A stretch of DNA of 64,000 nt from Nocardioides sp. TF02-7 (lineage in GTDB: Bacteria > Actinomycetota > Actinomycetes > Propionibacteriales > Nocardioidaceae), in NCBI RefSeq assembly GCF_022437945.1, contig NZ_CP092535.1:2294001-2358000 (forward strand), written 5' to 3'. Under the pieces are notes generated by a model, which did no database searches, was not told the DNA's origin, and worked only from the letters and a program-made list of their open reading frames with translations. The number at the start of each line of letters is the position of its first letter. The first letter of the stretch is position 1. This document shows, piece after piece, positions 48,253 to 58,989 of the stretch. The position numbers and the translations under genes were made by a program.

Positions 48253-50761
48253 CAATCGGCCCCGGTGACCAGGCTGATCAGGTGGCGCCGGTTCTCGGCG
48301 CCGAGCTTGCGGCGGGCGTTGGCGACCTGGGTCTGCACGGTGCGGTGGGCGACGCCGAGCCGCGCGGCGATCGCCTTGTCGGTGAGGCCGTCCGCGGCGA
48401 GCAGGACGACCTCGCGCTCGCGTGCGGTCAGCGGCGAGCCGGCCGACCGGGAGACGCCGGCCGAGCGGCGTACGCCGAGGGCGCGCAGCGACCGCTGGCA
48501 GCGGCGCACCACGGCCACCATCCGCAGCTGTCGCGCGTGGTCCTCGGCCGCCTCGAGCGCCGCCTGCGCGCCGGGGTCGCCCGCCAGCCGCAGCGCCTCG
48601 CCGTGGGCCCAGCGGCAGCGGGTCGCCGCGCGCTGGTGCAGGCCGTCGTACGCCGCGGCGGCCTCCGCGAACCCGGCGGCGGCCGTCGCGTGCTCCTCCG
48701 CCCGGAGCGAGGCGATCGCCCGGGTCTCGAGGCAGGCGCCGGCGAGCATCCCGTAGTCGGGGGCGTCGGGTGCCATGTCGGGGTGCGGCGCACCGGTCTC
48801 GTAGGCGGCCCACGCGAAGACCGGGGTGGCGAGGGCGATCCGGGCCGGGTCGACGTCGACCTCGCGGAACGCCTTCTCCTCGATCAGCACCTGGTCGGGA
48901 CGGCCGTCGTCGAGGAACGCCCACGACCGCAGCAGGTGGTAGTTGCTGCGCCCGCGCTCGTTGTCGCGCTCGAGGATCTGCTCCGCGGTCTCCAGACCCT
49001 GCTCGACGTCGCCGACGTCGGCCTGGGCGCAGGCGAGGGTGAAGAGCAGGTCGTTGGCGAATTGCACGGCCATGCCGCTCGACAGGCTGGCCAGGGCAGG
49101 AGCCTTCGCGAGCACGACGTCGTACTGCGCGGCGTGGCCGGCGAGGTTGAGCTCACGGAACTCGAAGTTGCGCTGCAGCCCCAGCACGCGGAGCTCGCGG
49201 CACCGCTCCACCATCTCCCGCGCCAGCCGGCGTGAGCTCTCGTGCGGACCGAACGTCTCGGTGGCGGAGATGTAGTTGTTGGCGATCCGCCACTCGCGGG
49301 CGAAGTCGTCCTCGGCGCGGGCCTGCTCGAGGGCGGCCGGGTAGGCCTCGGCCCAGCGGGGGTCGGCGGAGAGGTAGTAGGTGTCGGCGACCGCCTTGAG
49401 CGCCGCGACCCGGCCGGCCCCGATCCGCTGCGCGAGGTCGGCGGCGCGCTCCGCCATCGGCGTCGCCTCCTCGTAGGCGCCGTCGAGCACGAGCTTGACG
49501 AAGCTGGCCTCCGAGAGTGCGAGCACCTCCTCCTCGGTGCCGGGCCGGGCCAGCCGCTGCTCCTCCTCGACGGCGGCCCGGTGGCCCTCGGAGTCGCCGC
49601 GGAAGTAGGCGATGATCCCGCGGGCGCGGGCGATCCGGAACCGCAGGTCGGGGCGGTCGGGCACCTCCTCGAGCAGGCTGGCGGCGATGTCGCACTCGTC
49701 GACCTCGTTGGCCGCCTCGACCGCCTGCAGGCGGAACTCGGCCCCCTGGGCGGGGTCGACGCAGCGCGCGGCGGTCTCCAGGTGCGGCACCCGCTCGCCG
49801 GGGGTGTGCGCCTCCTCGACGGCGCGCATCGCGAAGGCGTACGCCTCCCCGGGCCGCCCCGCCGCCAGCAGGTGCCGGGCCACCTCGCCGGGGTGGGTCA
49901 GCACCGTGGCCAGCCGCTGGTGGCACCGCGTACGACGCTCCTGCGACACCGTCTGGCCGAGCACCTCGCCGATCAGGGCGTGCCGCACCGACGCCACCCG
50001 CTCGTCGGCACCGACGAGCCCCGACTCGACCAGGCCCGCCAGCCCCGGGACGTGCTCCGTCGGGAGCGGCCGGCCCGCCGTCACCAGCATCGCGAGGCCC
50101 TCGAGCTGGTCCTCGGGCAGCTCACGACAGCGGGCGAGCACGGCGAGCTGGAGGCTCGCGGCGTCGCCGTCGGCGTCGGCGAGCTCCTCGATGAGCAGCG
50201 GGTTGCCGCCGGCGCGGGCGACGAGGGTGCTCACCTCGTGGTCCGACATCCGGGGGTGCAGGCGGCGCACCAGCTCGCCGGCCTCGTCCGGGGGGCAGCG
50301 GGTCGACGTCGACCCGGGTCGTGCACAGCGGGCCCAGCCGCTCCAGCACCGCGCCGGACGCGGGGTCGCCGCGGCGCAGCGCCAGCACCAGCGGCACCCG
50401 GCCGGCGAGCAGGTCGACCACCCGCAGGCTGGCCGGGTCGGCCCACTGCACGTCGTCGAGGAAGAGCAGGTCGTCGTCGAGCGCGGCGACGACCGCGTCG
50501 GCGGCGTACTCCGCGTCACCGGTCCACGTGCTCGCGGCGAGGTCGGCGCCGAACGCCCGGCGGAGCGGGAGGTACGGCGACCACGCCAGGGTCGCGAGGC
50601 ACCCCGCCCTCGCGCACCCCGCCACCGGCGAGCGCGGTGCGGATCAGCACGGTCTTGCCGACGCCCGCCTCGCCGTAGACGAGCACCGGCCCGGGCCCGG
50701 CGGCGAAGTGCGACCGCAGCTCGCGCACCTGCGCGGACCTGCCGACCAGCATCTCAGCCAC
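48252..50761 (-). CDS. LuxR-family LAL regulator with ATPase domain (two frame breaks)
   Basis: About 835 aa. GTG at 50761 (ATG at 50752 possible). Walker A VYGEAGVGKTVLIRTAL near residue 30, Walker B LLFLDDVQWADPASLRV, long TPR-like region, and C-terminal LuxR helix-turn-helix (LTAREREVVLLAADGLTDKAIAARLGV is the core). Pieces join by removing one base at 50602-50605 and one at 50290-50295. It resembles the regulator at 19880 in layout but is not a close copy. Next to it lie three more helix-turn-helix or unknown genes. Inducer unknown. Confidence 0.86.
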
Positions 50762-50953
50762 GCGCGAACCGTACCCAGCGATCCGGGTGCCGGCATGCGA
50801 AATGCACGGATGACGGGCGAGCGCTACCTCCTCGGGGGATGAACCGATGGGACCCTCCGGCGGAAGCGTGGCGCATTTGCACGATGAGAAAGGAGCCCCG
50901 GAAGCCGGATCCTCGTTACATCACCCCCCGAGTGTTCGAAAGAGGATCCGCAA

Positions 50954-51403
50954 ATGACCGTCGCACCGCACCACGCACACCCCACCCCGGTCGTGCGTCA
51001 CCCGGAGCTCATGGTGGTCCCGGGCGGTCGCACCCAGGACCGCACCCACGACCGCCCCCACGACCGGGCCGTCGACGCCCCCGGCCCCCGTGGTCGCCGC
51101 GAGGTGACCCTCAGCCCCCGCGAGGCGGAGGTGCTGACCCTGCTCGCCCTGGGCCGGTCCAACGCCGAGATCGCCGAGGAGCTCTGGATCAGCCTCGCCA
51201 CCGTCAAGAGCCACGTCCGCCGGCTGCTCACCAAGCTGGACAAGCGCGACCGGCTCCAGCTGGTCGTCGCGGCCTACACCAGCGGCTTCGTCGGTGCCCA
51301 GGCCCACTGCCGCCGCTGCGCGAGCATGGCCGCGCACCCCGCGAGCGGCGGCCCGGGCGCCGGCGCGGTCAAGGGGACGCACGGAGTGGTCGCCCGCGTC
51401 TGA
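50954..51403 (+). CDS. Small LuxR/NarL-type DNA-binding protein
   Basis: 149 aa, ATG at 50954 with AGAGGA upstream. A His/Pro/Arg-rich head without known domain, then a complete LuxR helix-turn-helix (LSPREAEVLTLLALGRSNAEIAEELWISLATVKSHVRRLL). No receiver domain, so it is an orphan of the GerE-like kind. A Cys/His group (AHCRRCASMAAH) follows the helix-turn-helix. It is divergent from the LAL regulator (gap 192 bp) and could be regulated by it or regulate it. Confidence 0.82.
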   Translation: MTVAPHHAHPTPVVRHPELMVVPGGRTQDRTHDRPHDRAVDAPGPRGRREVTLSPREAEVLTLLALGRSNAEIAEELWISLATVKSHVRRLLTKLDKRDRLQLVVAAYTSGFVGAQAHCRRCASMAAHPASGGPGAGAVKGTHGVVARV

Positions 51404-51426
51404 GAGGCGTCTGGTGGAATGGAGGC

Positions 51427-52518
51427 ATGAGCCAGGCAGCGCCCCGACCGGGTCAGACCACGTTCGCCGCGTGGATGATCATCGGTGGCTCGGTGATCCT
51501 CGTGATCACCGCCTGGCAGCGGATCTCGGGCCTCCACACCCTCGAGGTGCAGGACGAGCTCCAGCGGGTGCTCTCCGAGCCGCCGGTCTCGGGAACCGGC
51601 CTCACCCTGGAGTCGCTCAAGACCACGATCCGCATCCTCTGCATGGTCGCCGCGGGCGCCGCGACGGCCTCGGCCATCCTCGGGTTCCAGGCGCTCCGCC
51701 GCTCCACCAGCGCCCGGCTGGCGCTCACGCTGCTGGCCCCGCTGGTGCTGGTCGGCGGGTTCGCGACCGCCGGGTTCTTCGCGCCGCTGGTCGTGGTCGG
51801 CGTCGTGATGCTCTGGCTGCAGCCCACCCGCGACTGGTTCGCCGGCCGGCCCTGGCGGTCGCCCGCCGGCGCGACCCGGCCCGACCCGCTGGCCCCGCAC
51901 CGTCAGCAGCGGCCCGACCCCTTCGCGCCGCCGACCGCCCAGCAGGCGCGGCCGCCCGGCCCGGGCGAGCCCGCCCGTCCTGAGGACCGCGAGCCGGAGC
52001 AGCCCCCGGCGCAGCCCGGACCGTACGGCGGCGCGTACGGCGCGCCGTACGCCCCGCCGCCGGCGACCGGCACGTCGGCCGCGACGCCGGCCCGCCGGCC
52101 GGGCGCCCTCATCGCCGCCTGCGTGACGGTGTGGGTCACCTGCGCGCTGCTCAGCGGGCTGATGCTGCTCAGCTCGCTGGTGATGGCGGTGGCCCGAGAC
52201 GAGCTGTTCACCGAGCTCGAGCGGCAGCAGCCCGGCCTCGACCTGGGCGGCCTCAGCCACGGTGAGATCGCCGCCGGCGTCTACGCGACCACCGCGCTCA
52301 CCGTGCTGTGGTGCACGGTCGCCGTGGTGCTCGCGGTGCTGGCCTTCCGCCGGGTGCCGTGGGCGCGGATGGCGCTCGTGATCTGCACCGGCGCCAGCGG
52401 CGTGGTGGCCCTCGCGGCGGCCGTGGTGAGCCCGCTGGTCGTGGTGCTCGTGGCGGCGGCGTCGATGACGTTCTGGCTGCTGCTGCGCTCCGACGTCGCC
52501 GCCTGGTTCCGCCGCTGA
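51427..52518 (+). CDS. Multi-pass membrane protein with a Pro-rich linker
   Basis: 363 aa, ATG at 51427 (GGAGG at 51421). Three or four N-terminal membrane segments (AAWMIIGGSVILVITAW, ILCMVAAGAATASAILGF, LLAPLVLVGGFATAGFF), a cytoplasmic Pro/Gly/Tyr-rich stretch of about 85 residues (PYGGAYGAPYAPPP), then four more segments. The second half repeats the theme of the first (xxSxVxxVxAW and long loop before a pair), so it may be a duplication. Resembles DUF4064-like proteins in outline. Function unknown. Confidence 0.72.
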   Translation: MSQAAPRPGQTTFAAWMIIGGSVILVITAWQRISGLHTLEVQDELQRVLSEPPVSGTGLTLESLKTTIRILCMVAAGAATASAILGFQALRRSTSARLALTLLAPLVLVGGFATAGFFAPLVVVGVVMLWLQPTRDWFAGRPWRSPAGATRPDPLAPHRQQRPDPFAPPTAQQARPPGPGEPARPEDREPEQPPAQPGPYGGAYGAPYAPPPATGTSAATPARRPGALIAACVTVWVTCALLSGLMLLSSLVMAVARDELFTELERQQPGLDLGGLSHGEIAAGVYATTALTVLWCTVAVVLAVLAFRRVPWARMALVICTGASGVVALAAAVVSPLVVVLVAAASMTFWLLLRSDVAAWFRR

Positions 52519-52578
52519 CCCGCGGCCCGCGGGCTTGGTCCAGGAGAGCCTCGGGCTCCGGGCCCGGCCGCCCGGGGC

Positions 52579-53754
52579 TCAGGCGCCGAGGTCGGCCCTG
52601 CCCAGCCGCTCGACCGCCTCGTCGATGACCGACTCCTCCTTGCAGAACGCCCACCGCACCAGCTGTCGCCCGGCGCCCGGGGCGTCGGGGTCGTCGTAGA
52701 AGACCTCCATCGGGATCGCGACCACCCCGGCCCGCTCGGGGAGCGCCCGGCAGAAGTCGAGGCTGCTGCGCCACCCGAGGTGGGAGATGTCGGTGGCGGC
52801 GAAGTAGGTGGCCTCGGGGACGTGGGGCTCCAGCCCGGCCGCGCGGAGGCCGGCGCAGAGCCGGTCGCGCCGCTCCTGGAGGCTGCGTGCGAGCCCGGCG
52901 GGGAAGTCGGGGAAGTCGTCGAGGGCCGTGGCGACGGCGGGTTGCAGCGGTGCGCCGGAGGTGAACGTCAGCCACTGCTTCGCGGCGAACAGCGCCTGGA
53001 CGAGCGGTGCGGGTCCGGTGGCCCAGCCGACCTTCCAGCCGGTGAACGAGTAGGACTTGCCGGCGCTGGACAGGGTGAGCGTGCGCTCCGCCATCCCCGG
53101 CAGGGTCGCGATCGGCAGGTGCCGGTGGCCGTCGAACGTCAGGTGCTCGTAGACCTCGTCGGTGACGACCACCAGGTCGTGCTCGACGGCGATCGCGGCG
53201 ACCGCCTCCAGCTCCGCCCGGGTGAGCACGGTCCCGGTGGGGTTGTGCGGGGTGTTGAGGAGGATCATCCGGGTCCGCGGCCCGACCGCCGCGCGGAGCT
53301 CGTCGGCGTCGAGCCGGAAGTCCGGTGCCCGCAGCGGCACCGCACGGCGTACGCCGCCGGCGAAGGCGATCATCGCCGGGTAGGAGTCGTAGTAGGGCTC
53401 CAGCACGACGACCTCGTCGCCGGGGTCGACCAGGCCGAGGACCGCCGCCGCGATGCCCTCGGTGCAGCCGGTGGTGACGACCACCTCGGTGTCGGGGTCG
53501 ACCGCGAGCCCGTAGTGCCGCTCCTGGTGCCGGGCGACCGCCGCGCGGAGGGCGGGCACCCCCGGGCCGGGTGCGTACTGGTTGGCGCCGCCCTCGAGCG
53601 CGGCGACGGCGCGGGCGATGACCTCGGGCGGGCCGTCGCGGTCGGGGAAGCCCTGGCCGAGGTTGACCGAGCCGGTGCGGGCCGCGAGCGCCGTCATCTC
53701 GGTGAAGATTGTCGTGACGACGCCGTCGAGGCGCCGGGCTCGGCTGGGAGGCAC
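52579..53754 (-). CDS. Class I/II aminotransferase (DapC-like)
   Basis: 391 aa, GTG at 53754. PLP-dependent fold type I: LGQGFPDRDGPPEV, NQYAPGPG, TTGCTEGIAAAVLGLVDPGDEV, LNTPHNPTG, TDEVYEHL and the PLP-lysine in SSAGKSYSFTGWKVGWATG. The length and motifs match the Rv0858c-type N-succinyldiaminopimelate aminotransferase and kynurenine aminotransferases. A lysine-biosynthesis role is possible but not settled; the neighbours do not help. It is divergent from pyrE. Intact. Confidence 0.88.
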   Translation of the reverse strand: MPPSRARRLDGVVTTIFTEMTALAARTGSVNLGQGFPDRDGPPEVIARAVAALEGGANQYAPGPGVPALRAAVARHQERHYGLAVDPDTEVVVTTGCTEGIAAAVLGLVDPGDEVVVLEPYYDSYPAMIAFAGGVRRAVPLRAPDFRLDADELRAAVGPRTRMILLNTPHNPTGTVLTRAELEAVAAIAVEHDLVVVTDEVYEHLTFDGHRHLPIATLPGMAERTLTLSSAGKSYSFTGWKVGWATGPAPLVQALFAAKQWLTFTSGAPLQPAVATALDDFPDFPAGLARSLQERRDRLCAGLRAAGLEPHVPEATYFAATDISHLGWRSSLDFCRALPERAGVVAIPMEVFYDDPDAPGAGRQLVRWAFCKEESVIDEAVERLGRADLGA

Positions 53755-53792
53755 GTCTCCGACCCTAGCGACGCCCCCACTAGCCTGAGGCC

Positions 53793-54338
53793 GTGACCAC
53801 GACCGACACCGCGCTCGCGGCCGACATCGACGCGACCTGCCGGCTCACCGGCGAGTTCACGCTCCGCTCGGGGCAGGTGAGCAACGAGTACTTCGACAAG
53901 TACCTCTTCGAGGCCGACCCGCTGCTGCTGGCCCGGGTCGCGCGGGAGATGGCGCAGCTGCTGCCGGCCGGCACCGACCTCCTCGGCGGCCTGGAGATGG
54001 GCGGCATCCCGATCGCCACGACGATCAGCCAGCTGGTCGGCCTGCCCGCGCTCTTCGTCCGCAAGGAGGCGAAGAAGTACGGCACCTGCAAGCTCGCCGA
54101 GGGCCCCCCGTTCGCGGGCAAGCGGGTGACGCTGGTCGAGGACGTGATCACCACCGGCGGCGCGGTGCGCGACGCCACCCGGGCGCTGCGCGAGGGCGGC
54201 GCGGTCGTCGACACGGTCGTCTGCGCGATCGACCGCAGCCCGGCGGGGGAGAACCCGCTCGCCGACGTGGGCCTCGAGGTCCGCGCCGTGCTGACCAAGG
54301 CCGACCTCGACGCGGCCCGGGCGGCCGCCTCCGCCTGA
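53793..54338 (+). CDS. pyrE: Orotate phosphoribosyltransferase
   Basis: 181 aa, GTG at 53793. Type I PRTase fold with the PRPP loop VTLVEDVITTGGAV, catalytic loop RKEAKKYGT and core SNEYFDKYLFEADP. It makes OMP from orotate and PRPP in pyrimidine synthesis. The length is within the normal range for actinobacterial PyrE. It is convergent with the VWA gene of the five-gene operon, with 13 bp between the stops. Intact. Confidence 0.94.
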   Translation: MTTTDTALAADIDATCRLTGEFTLRSGQVSNEYFDKYLFEADPLLLARVAREMAQLLPAGTDLLGGLEMGGIPIATTISQLVGLPALFVRKEAKKYGTCKLAEGPPFAGKRVTLVEDVITTGGAVRDATRALREGGAVVDTVVCAIDRSPAGENPLADVGLEVRAVLTKADLDAARAAASA

Positions 54339-54351
54339 CGACCCCGCGGGG

Positions 54352-55586
54352 TCACTCCTCCTCGTCTGCGACGGGCGAGGCGACCGCGATGTCGTTGGTC
54401 GCCGCCCACTGCGCGATGTCCTGCCGGTCGATGGCCGCGGCCATCAGGTCCGGGAACAGGTCGGGCGTGCACGCGAACGCCGGTACGCCGATCGCGGCCA
54501 GCGCCGCGGCGTGCTCGGTGTCGTAGGACGGCGCGCCGGAGTCGCTGAGCGCGAGCAGCGCCACCATCACCGCGCCGCTGGACGTGACCTGCTGCGCCCG
54601 GCGGAGCATCTCCTCGGCGATGCCGCCCTCGTAGAGGTCGCTGATCAGCACCAGCACCGTCTCCTCGGGCCGCTCGATGAGGTCCTGGCAGTAGGCGAGG
54701 GCGCGGTTGATGTCGGTGCCGCCGCCGAGCTGGACGCCGAAGAGGACGTCGACGGGGTCGTCGACCTGGTCGGTGAGGTCGACGACCTCGGTGTCGAACG
54801 CGACCAGCCGGGTCGAGACGGTGCGCAGCGACGCCAGCACCGCCCCGAAGACGCTGGAGTAGACGACCGACTCCGCCATCGAGCCGGACTGGTCGATGCA
54901 CAGGATGATGTGGCGCTGGCTCTGCTTCGACCGGCGCGCGTGCCCGACCAGCCGCTCGGGCACGACCGTGCGGTGCTCGGGGGAGGTAGTGGCGCAGGTT
55001 GGCGCCGATCGTGCGCCGCCAGTCGATCTCGTGGTGCCGGGGCCGCCGGGTGCGGGCTGCCCGGTCGACCGCGCCGGTGACCGCCTGCACGGTGCGGTCG
55101 CGCAGCCGCTGCTCGAGCTCGTCGGTCACCTGGCGCACCACGGCCCGGGCGGTGGCGCGGCTGTGCTCGGGGATCACGTCGTTGAGGCCGACCAGGGTCG
55201 TGACCAGCCCGAGGTCGGGCTGCACGGCCGCCATCGTCTCCGGCTCGAGCAGCAGCTCGTGGAGCCCGAGGCGGGTCATCGCGTCGGCCTGCATGACCTG
55301 CACGACCGACGACGGGAAGTAGGTGCGGATGTCGCCGAGCCATCGGTTGACCGCGGGCGCCGACCGCCCGAGACCGCCCGCGCGGCGCCGGTCGGGCGCA
55401 GCACCGGGCTGCGCCGGGCCGCTGCGCTGGTCGCCCCTCGTCGTAGAGCTGGGCGAGCGCCCGGTCGCGGACCAGGTCCTCCGCCGACAGCGGCACGTCG
55501 TCGGGATCGGCCTCGCCGCCACCGAGGACCAGCCGCCAGCGGGTGAGCCGGTCGCGGGGCTCGGCCGGGCCGGTGGGATCGGTCAC
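54352..55586 (-). CDS. VWA/CoxE-like protein of a MoxR-VWA system (two frame breaks)
   Basis: About 410 aa. GTG at 55586 overlapping the DUF5682 stop. An N-terminal helical region (DRLTRWRLVLGG, then LVRDRALAQLYDE) and a C-terminal VWA domain with the full MIDAS: DQSGSM, GGGTDI and LISDLYEGG. The pieces are joined by removing one base at 55434-55437 and one at 54979-54983. In MoxR-VWA systems the VWA protein binds a client or partner through the metal site and is acted on by the AAA+ protein. Last gene of the five-gene operon. Confidence 0.85.
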
Positions 55587-57895
55587 CGGGTCACCTCCAG
55601 GCGGAGCAGCGCGGCGACCCGGTGGGCGGCGCCGCGGGCGCGGTCGAGGTCGACGTCGGCGGGCGCGGCCGGCCCGAGCCGGGCGCTGAGGTTGCGCACC
55701 CGGGTCGCCAGCTGACGCCGCTCGGCGGGCTGGAACCGGGAGAACGTGCGGCGCAGCAGCGGCAGGAGGTCGTCGTACGTCGCCTCGTCGACGCGCCCGA
55801 GCCACTCGTCGACGATGCCGAGCAGGGTCGGCTCGTGGAGCAGCAGCACCGCCTCGCCGTCGAGGAACCCGTCGAGCCAGGCCGCACCGTGGGCGGCGGG
55901 CGTGCCGGCGGAGAGCTGGCGGCTGAGCCGGCGGGCGGCCTCGTCGGGAGGCAGCCGGTCGGCGTCGAGCAGGATCCGGTTGGCGCGGCCCGCGACCAGG
56001 CCGTGGACCCGGTCGTCGGCGGCGACCGCGGCCAGCGCCGCCCGCCACCGCTCGACCTCGGCCCCGACCAGCATCACCCCGCGGTCGGCCGCGTCGACCG
56101 CCCGGCGCATCGCCGTGGCCGCGTCGTCGTCGAGGGCGGCGCACGCGGAGCGCAGCTCCACCGACGCCCGCACGACGACGGTGTCGAGCACCTCCCTGAC
56201 CCGCGAGACGTCGGCGCGGCGGACGTCGCCGTAGCGCTGGGTGCGGGCCAGCGGCTCGACCGCCTCGAGCAGCGACCGGGTGTCGTGCTGGTGGGCGGTC
56301 GCCGCCGCGAGCGCGGGACACCACCGCGGCCAGCGCCCTCGGCAGCTCGGCCACCAGCGCCTGCTCGATCAGCGAGCCGAGCGTGCCGAGGTCGGTGGCC
56401 CGGGCGGCGGCCTCGGCGACCTTGGCCTCGGCGGCGTCGACGACGGTCGTGCCGTGGAGACCGGCCTCGACCAGCGCCACCGCCAGCTCCGGCTCCCCAC
56501 TCGAGCACCCACGCCTCCTTGAAGGTGCCGGTCGAGCGGCCCGCGTCGACCTCGCGGCCCCACGGGACGTCGAGCAGCGCCAGCCGGTGCAGCAGCAGCG
56601 AGCGGGCGAGGTGGGTGTCCTTGCGGAGGTCGAGCTCGACGGTCGTCGGCGACGCGGCCGGCTTCATCCGGAGCCGTCGCTGCTGGCGCGCCACGTCCTC
56701 GGCCAGCGGCACCAGCGGCACCCCGTCGGGCACCCGGCCGAGGTCCTCGCCGATGACCAGCCGGCGCTCGACGAGGGCCAGCGGCACCGCGGAGCCGCCG
56801 CACAGCACCGCCTGCGCGGCGTCGGTCAGCTCGGGGAGCCCGACCGACGGGCGACCCCGGACCGCGGCCAGCGCCTCGGCGAGCAGCACGCTCTCGACCA
56901 CGCTGGCCGGCGCCGCCTCGAGCCCGTCGTCGCGCAGTGTCCGCGCGACGCGGCTCAGCCAGCCCGGCACGACGTCGTCGGGCCGACCGTCCGCCCAGGT
57001 CGCGAACAGGTGCTGGTACCACCCCCGGCGACGTCACGCCGGCGCCGTAGCCGCTGCTCAGCGCGAGCCGGCCGGCCGTCCACGGCGCCCAGGTGGCGGT
57101 GACCTTGACCCGCGGCAGCCGGGTCAGCAGCCGGTTGTCGGCGGCGGCGCTCGGGAACGTCGCCGGGTCGAGCACCGGTGCGTGGTAGGCGCCGCAGACC
57201 ACGGCGACCCGCGGGTGGCCCTCCTTCCGGGCGGCGCGGATCACCCGCCGCATGGCGGCCTCGCGGCGCAGGTCGTCGTCGCGGACGGGGGCGGCGGCGC
57301 GGGCCGAGGTCATCGCCTCGCGCAGGAGCGCGAACCGCTCCAGCGTGGAGTCGGCGCGGTGCTCGACCGCGTCCTCCCACCACCGCTCGGCGTCGTCGTA
57401 GCCGGCCGCGCGGGCGAGGGTGCCGATCGGGTCGACGGCGGGCGCGGGTCGCCGTGGCGGAGCGTCGGCGTCGGCACCGCCCTCGTCCTCGTCGCCGCCC
57501 TCGTCGCGGTCGACGCGCTCGTCCGGTCCACCGGCCAGCGCGTGCGCCGCGGGGAGGTCGGCGAACCGGACGGGTACGTCGTGGTCGGCGGCCCACCGCA
57601 GCGCCACCCACTCCGGGGAGAAGGCCGCCATCGGGTAGAAGGCGGCGCGGCGCGGCTCGTCGGTCGCGTAGACCAGGCCGGCCACCGGCGGCACCAGGCC
57701 GGGGTCGGCCGCGTGCCCTGCGACCGCGTCGAGCTCGGGCGGCCCCTCGATCACCACCAGCGTCGGCTCGAGCTCGGCGAGCGCCGCCGCGACCGACCGG
57801 GCCGAGCCCGGGCCGTGGTGCCGGATCCCGAGCACCTCGACCCGCGGCTCACCGGCCGCGGAGTCCGTGGTGGCGGTCAGGACAGCTCCCGGCAC
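55583..57895 (-). CDS. DUF5682-family protein, TraB/TIKI-like core (three frame breaks)
   Basis: About 769 aa. GTG at 57895, overlapping the AAA+ stop by 19 bp. N-terminal GIRHHGPGSARSVAAAL and VVIEGPPE, then VCGAYHAPVL later, look like the conserved His/Glu pattern of TraB/TIKI-like proteins (inference). The rest is helical, ending LLRLEVTR. Extra bases at 57022-57026, 56495-56498 and 56315-56317. The size equals that of the E. coli YehM protein as I recall it. It may be the effector or core subunit of the system. No secretion signal. Confidence 0.75.
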
Positions 57896-58989
57896 GCGCG
57901 GTAGAGGTCGGCCCACTCCGGCCGGTCCTTGACGACGGTCTCGAGGTACTCCTGCCACACGATCCGGTCCTGCACCGGGTCCTTCACGACGGCGCCGGTC
58001 ACGCCGGCGGCGATGTCGTGCGCCGTGACCCGGCCGTCGCCGAAGTGGGCGGCCAGCGCGATGCCGTTGGTCATCACCGAGATCGCCTCCGCCGTGGACA
58101 GGGTGGCGGTCGGCGACTTCACGGTGGTGCGCTGGTTGAGCGTCATCCCGCCGCGCAGCTCGCGGAAGATCGTGACGACCCGCTCGATCTGCGGGGTGGC
58201 GGCCAGGTCGGGCGGCAGCTCGAGGCTGCGGCCGATCGCCGCCACCCGGTCGCGGACGATCCCGACCTCCTCCTCGAGGGAGTCCGGCAGCGGCAGCACG
58301 ACGGTGTTGAAGCGGCGCTTGAGCGCCGACGACAGCTCGTTGACGCCCTTGTCGCGGTTGTTGGCGGTGGCGATGACGTTGAAGCCGCGCTGCGCCTGCA
58401 CCTCCGTGTCGAGCTCCGGCACGGGCAGCGTCTTCTCGGAGAGGATCGAGATCAGGGCGTCCTGCACGTCGGCGGGGGATCCGGGTCAGCTCCTCCACCC
58501 GCACCAGCGACCCGCTCTCCATCGCCCGCATCACCGGGCTGGCGACCAGCGCGTCACGGGAAGGGGCCCTCCGCGAGCAGCCGCGCGTAGTCCCAGCCGT
58601 AGCGCAGCGACTCCTCCGGCGTGCCGGCGGTGCCCCTGGACGAGGAGCGTCGAGTCGCCGCTGATCGCGGCGGCGAGGTGCTCGCTCATCCAGGTCTTGG
58701 CGGTGCCGGGGACGCCGAGCAGGAGGAGGGCGCGGTCGGTGGCCAACGAGGCGACCGCGATCTCGACGAGGCGGCGGGCGCCGACGTACTTCGGGGTGAT
58801 GACGGTGCCGTCGTCGAGGGTGCCGCCGAGGAGGTAGGTCGCCACCGCCCACGGTGAGAGCCGCCATCGCGGCGGCCGCGGCCGGTCGTCGGCGGCCTCG
58901 AGCGCCGCCAGCTCCGCGGCGTACTCGTCCTCGGCGTGCGCGCGCAGGACCCCGGCGGTGGGGCCGGTGGGGCTAGTCGGGCTGTTCAT
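57877..58989 (-). CDS. MoxR-type AAA+ ATPase (three frame breaks)
   Basis: About 370 aa. ATG at 58989. Walker A LLLLGVPGTAKTWMSEHL, a VRVEELTRIPADVQDAL segment where MoxR proteins have Walker B/sensor helix, sensor 1 NVIATANNRDKG, arginine finger region ALKRRF and lid ELPPDLAATPQ. Extra bases at 58633-58636, near 58561 and at 58474-58478; the resulting protein keeps all motifs. It should form a hexamer and remodel a partner, probably the VWA protein. Third gene of the operon. Confidence 0.86.
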
